The notes under the pieces are model-generated. The model made no database searches, was not told where the DNA came from, and saw only the letters and a program-made list of their open reading frames with translations. Positions 6,873-7,456 of a stretch of DNA of 7,456 nt are shown in pieces. The DNA lies in contig CANQZX010000052.1 in NCBI GenBank assembly GCA_947628445.1, positions 1 to 7,456 on the forward strand. Reading direction: 5' to 3'. Within the stretch, counting starts at the first letter, position 1. Every line of letters starts with the position of its first letter. This stretch comes from an uncultured Bacilli bacterium (GTDB lineage: Bacteria > Bacillota_I > Bacilli_A > RF39 > UBA660). The position numbers were made by a program, and so were the translations under genes.

Positions 6873-6946
6873 TGTGATACATCTTCTTTCGTCGATTAGA
6901 TTGTATCACATATTGCGTTAGAAATTAAGTTTTCTAGCGCTTTTTA
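6873..6946 (+). ncRNA. Candidate small RNA with two adjacent hairpins
   Basis: Hairpin 1 is a perfect 10-bp stem, ATGTGATACA (6872-6881) with TGTATCACAT (6902-6911), holding a 20-base pyrimidine-rich loop (6882-6901, with TCTTCTTTCGTCGATTAG). Three bases later comes hairpin 2, a terminator. A promoter candidate places the start at the first stem, so the RNA would be about 74 nt and almost wholly structured. No open frame with a ribosome binding site lies inside. The single-stranded loop is the natural target-binding element; its TTTCGTCGATT is shared with the lysS terminator region. I recognise no named RNA family. It could be a trans-acting sRNA or a cis element of the neighbouring locus. 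Confidence 0.5.
6915..6946 (+). terminator. Terminator of the sRNA candidate
   Basis: GCGTTAGAAA (6915-6924) pairs with TTTCTAGCGC (6931-6940): ten pairs including one G-T wobble, six-base loop TTAAGT, then TTTTT and a second T run to 6952. The GC-rich stem base stands out from the AT-rich surroundings. The T tract is on the plus strand only. Confidence 0.8.
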
Positions 6947-6960
6947 GTTTTTTGACAAAC

Positions 6961-7009
6961 AAAAAAGAACTATAATGAAATTATTTCATTTCATTACAGC
7001 CCCTTTTTT
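6961..7009 (-). terminator. Minus-strand terminator (copy of miaB terminator arm)
   Basis: Read on the minus strand, the 5' arm (7009 to 6989) starts with six A and GGGGCTG and ends in TAATGAAA. The 3' arm (6980 to 6961) is TTTCATTATAGTTC followed by six T. They pair over about 20 positions with three G-U wobbles and one bulged G; read on the plus strand those wobbles become A-C mismatches, so the minus strand is the functional direction. It would stop a leftward transcript before it reaches the sRNA gene. The antisense RNA of the toxin locus already has a terminator at 7218-7251, so the source of such a transcript is unclear. Confidence 0.6.
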
Positions 7010-7041
7010 AGTTTAATAATTATAAAATATTATCCGAACAC

Positions 7042-7070
7042 TTGTTTTTATATTTGATTAATAGTATACT
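7042..7070 (+). promoter_or_regulatory. Promoter of the small membrane peptide mRNA
   Basis: TTGTTT (7042-7047) and TATACT (7065-7070) are exactly 17 bp apart. The predicted start is about 7077, which gives a leader of about 58 nt before the GTG at 7135. Unlike lysS, gltX and miaB, this unit has a long, structured leader. Confidence 0.65.
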
Positions 7071-7081
7071 TTTTATAGGGA

Positions 7082-7133
7082 ATATCAGTTGTTGAGTGTC
7101 TACCTCCAATCTTAGAGAAAGGGGGTTTGATAT
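7082..7133 (+). promoter_or_regulatory. Hairpin hiding the peptide ribosome binding site
   Basis: The Shine-Dalgarno AAAGGGGGT (7118-7126) is unusually strong. An internal anti-Shine-Dalgarno, ACCTCC (7102-7107), pairs with GGGGGT (7121-7126), six pairs including one T-G. An outer stem, ATATCA (7082-7087) with TGATAT (7128-7133), closes the structure one base before the GTG codon. Translation from the free leader should therefore be low. Strong but buried ribosome binding sites are characteristic of type I toxin mRNAs such as bsrG of Bacillus subtilis. Confidence 0.6.
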
Positions 7134-7134
7134 A

Positions 7135-7227
7135 GTGAAAACTAAGACTTTTATTGTAAAAGTTCTCAAGCTCATTACTATCATTTTATTTCTCCTTATC
7201 ATTATGATAGTAGTTATAAAAAAATGA
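7135..7227 (+). CDS. 30-residue membrane peptide, probable type I toxin
   Basis: The peptide has a cationic start MKTKTFIVKVLK, a hydrophobic core LITIILFLLIIMIVVI (residues 13-28, long enough to span the membrane) and a KK end. Small hydrophobic peptides flanked by Lys are typical of type I toxins, which insert in the cell's own membrane. I chose GTG 7135 because AAAGGGGGT lies nine bases upstream; an in-frame GTG at 7096 would add 13 residues but has no ribosome binding site close by. The peptide has a consensus promoter, a ribosome binding site buried in a hairpin, a terminator, and a convergent antisense RNA over its 3' end. The sequence matches no family I can name (not the Fst, Ldr, TxpA/BsrG or Ibs patterns). 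A leader peptide or a small regulatory membrane peptide are alternatives. That it is a gene is likely; toxicity is inferred. Confidence 0.6.
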   Translation: MKTKTFIVKVLKLITIILFLLIIMIVVIKK

Positions 7228-7251
7228 CACTCATTCGCTAGAATAAGTGTC
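7218..7251 (-). terminator. Terminator of the antisense RNA
   Basis: On the minus strand GACACT (7251-7246) pairs with AGTGTC (7231-7226), and ATTC with GAAT inside, around a TAGC loop with one mismatch, giving about ten pairs. It is followed by A and seven T (7225-7218). The plus strand lacks a T run after the stem, so it acts leftward. The hairpin lies over the stop codon of the plus-strand peptide gene. Confidence 0.8.
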
Positions 7252-7271
7252 TGATTCAATATAAATTGGGT

Positions 7272-7310
7272 AGACATTCAACTCGAAAAAACTGAATGTT
7301 TCCTTTTTTA
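7272..7310 (+). terminator. Terminator of the peptide mRNA
   Basis: ACATTCA (7274-7280) and TGAATGT (7293-7299) form a perfect 7-bp stem, extendable by a G-T and an A-T pair, with a 12-base loop. It is followed by a T-rich tract (TTCCTTTTTT) to 7309. The left arm is shared with the long-range repeat that pairs with the mRNA leader, so terminator folding and end-to-end folding compete. Confidence 0.65.
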
Positions 7311-7337
7311 TTTTATGCAATTTTTCTTGCTACATAC

Positions 7338-7366
7338 ATAATATCATAATATGTTCTTTTTGACAA
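7338..7366 (-). promoter_or_regulatory. Promoter of the antisense RNA
   Basis: Read leftward: TTGTCA (7366-7361), a spacer of exactly 17 bp, then TATTAT (7343-7338), with an extended -10 TG (TGaTATTAT). It matches consensus better than the toxin promoter, as expected when an unstable antitoxin RNA must be in excess. The -35 overlaps the TTGACA of a rightward promoter. Confidence 0.7.
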
Positions 7367-7389
7367 GTTCATTCATTTTATGTTAATTT
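7360..7389 (+). promoter_or_regulatory. Rightward promoter back-to-back with antitoxin promoter
   Basis: TTGACA (7360-7365, perfect) and TAATTT (7384-7389) are 18 bp apart, with TG at 7381-7382 before the -10. The -35 shares bases with the minus-strand TTGTCA, so the two promoters diverge from the same seven bases. Transcription would start near 7396 and leave the window. Confidence 0.45.
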
Positions 7390-7414
7390 AAAAATGAAGT
7401 GCAACAAAACAACA

Positions 7415-7443
7415 TTGAAAAAGACATATGAATAATCTATAAT
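7415..7443 (+). promoter_or_regulatory. Strong promoter at the right edge
   Basis: TTGAAA (7415-7420) and a perfect TATAAT (7438-7443) are exactly 17 bp apart, the best sigma-70-type (SigA) match on the plus strand here. The start would be about 7450, six bases before the window ends. The transcript would begin in TTTTCGTCGA (7447-7456), the motif also found in the lysS terminator and the sRNA loop. The product lies outside the window. Confidence 0.7.
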
Positions 7444-7456
7444 ATCTTTTCGTCGA

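Larger units (their letters stand above)
6633..7007. repeat. 31-bp inverted repeat: miaB end and downstream copy
   Basis: Bases 6633-6663 (last seven codons of miaB, its stop and nine following bases) are the reverse complement of 6977-7007 with 30 of 31 positions matching (A6641 against G6999 is the exception). The arms are 313 bases apart. Each arm is the 5' half of a terminator on its own strand, but the 3' halves differ in sequence while still pairing. This looks like an inverted duplication of a terminator followed by drift of one half. Confidence 0.85.
7091..7282. repeat. Inverted repeat joining mRNA leader and 3' UTR
   Basis: Bases 7091-7110 pair with 7265-7282: 14 continuous pairs (one G-T), a two-base bulge at 7105-7106, then four more pairs. 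The left arm contains the ACC of the anti-Shine-Dalgarno; the right arm overlaps the stem of the mRNA terminator. The arms flank the peptide gene exactly, so the mRNA could fold back end to end, as type I toxin mRNAs such as hok and aapA do. Confidence 0.7.
7218..7331 (-). ncRNA. Antisense RNA, probable antitoxin
   Basis: A consensus minus-strand promoter sets a start at about 7331 and a strong terminator sets the end at about 7218, so the RNA is about 114 nt. It contains a small 5' hairpin (GCAA/TTGC, near 7330-7317), a central hairpin (ACATTCA/TGAATGT) that is the mirror of the mRNA terminator stem, and the terminator hairpin. It is fully complementary to the last codons and 3' UTR of the peptide mRNA, an overlap of roughly 90 nt. 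It has no credible reading frame of its own. The 3'-to-3' convergent overlap is the layout of TxpA/RatA, BsrG/SR4 and BsrE/SR5. By analogy it would lower peptide output by duplex cleavage and possibly by refolding the leader. Confidence 0.6.

Noticed and set aside
6952..6976. TTGACA and TATAAT as a rightward promoter
   Set aside because: Both hexamers are perfect but only 13 bp apart, too close for normal sigma-70-type recognition. The sequence is explained by the minus-strand terminator and its T tract.
7096..7134. Longer form of the membrane peptide from GTG 7096
   Set aside because: It would place the strong AAAGGGGGT ribosome binding site inside the coding region, and the GTG has only a distant AGGGA upstream.
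7020..7277. 85-codon minus-strand frame opposite the membrane peptide
   Set aside because: The ATG at 7277 has no good ribosome binding site and the product resembles nothing. It is largely the shadow of the plus-strand peptide and of RNA hairpins. Only the inner start at 7184 has AAGGAG before it; that possibility is kept under the minus-strand terminator finding.

Overview
The window looks like the chromosome of a low-G+C Gram-positive bacterium of the Bacilli / Erysipelotrichia / Acholeplasma-like group. It is very AT-rich, Leu is mostly TTA, Shine-Dalgarno sites are good (AAGGAAGTGAT, GAGGAG), and Rho-independent terminators with T tracts are frequent. TGA is a real stop (gltX, the small membrane gene and miaB all end in TGA) and Trp is TGG, so the Mycoplasma/Spiroplasma code does not apply. 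No closer placement can be made from sequence reading alone. No mobile element, CRISPR array, tRNA or rRNA was seen.

Positions 1-4916 hold translation genes. lysS (lysyl-tRNA synthetase) sits between two terminators as its own unit. gltX (glutamyl-tRNA synthetase), a 132-residue single-pass membrane protein and cysS (cysteinyl-tRNA synthetase) form a tight operon. Each junction is a 4-base ATGA overlap, and a long hairpin terminator closes the operon. From 4917 to 5244 there is no protein gene, but a promoter-like site, a long-range closing stem and a terminator outline a possible structured RNA of about 195 nt. miaB (5245-6654), a radical-SAM tRNA methylthiotransferase, follows with its own promoter.

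Positions 6655-7456 hold no large gene but are densely organised. There is a candidate sRNA of about 74 nt made of two adjacent hairpins (6873-6946). There is a minus-strand terminator whose first 31 bases are a near-exact inverted copy of the miaB 3' end. Then comes a compact locus with the full layout of a type I toxin-antitoxin system. A plus-strand mRNA (about 7077-7308) encodes a 30-residue Lys-flanked membrane peptide behind a very strong but sequestered ribosome binding site. A convergent minus-strand RNA of about 114 nt (7331 to 7218), with its own consensus promoter and terminator, overlaps the mRNA's 3' end. The mRNA's 5' leader can also pair with its 3' UTR over 18 bp, inside the region the antisense RNA covers. 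That suggests a structural switch at the ribosome binding site. The peptide matches no family I can name. Two plus-strand promoters at the right edge point to something transcribed out of the window.

The large genes share a theme of tRNA charging and tRNA modification, and they are ordinary housekeeping genes. The unusual content is the RNA-level organisation of the 4917-5244 and 6655-7456 intergenic regions. All RNA features are predictions from sequence patterns and have not been folded or searched computationally.
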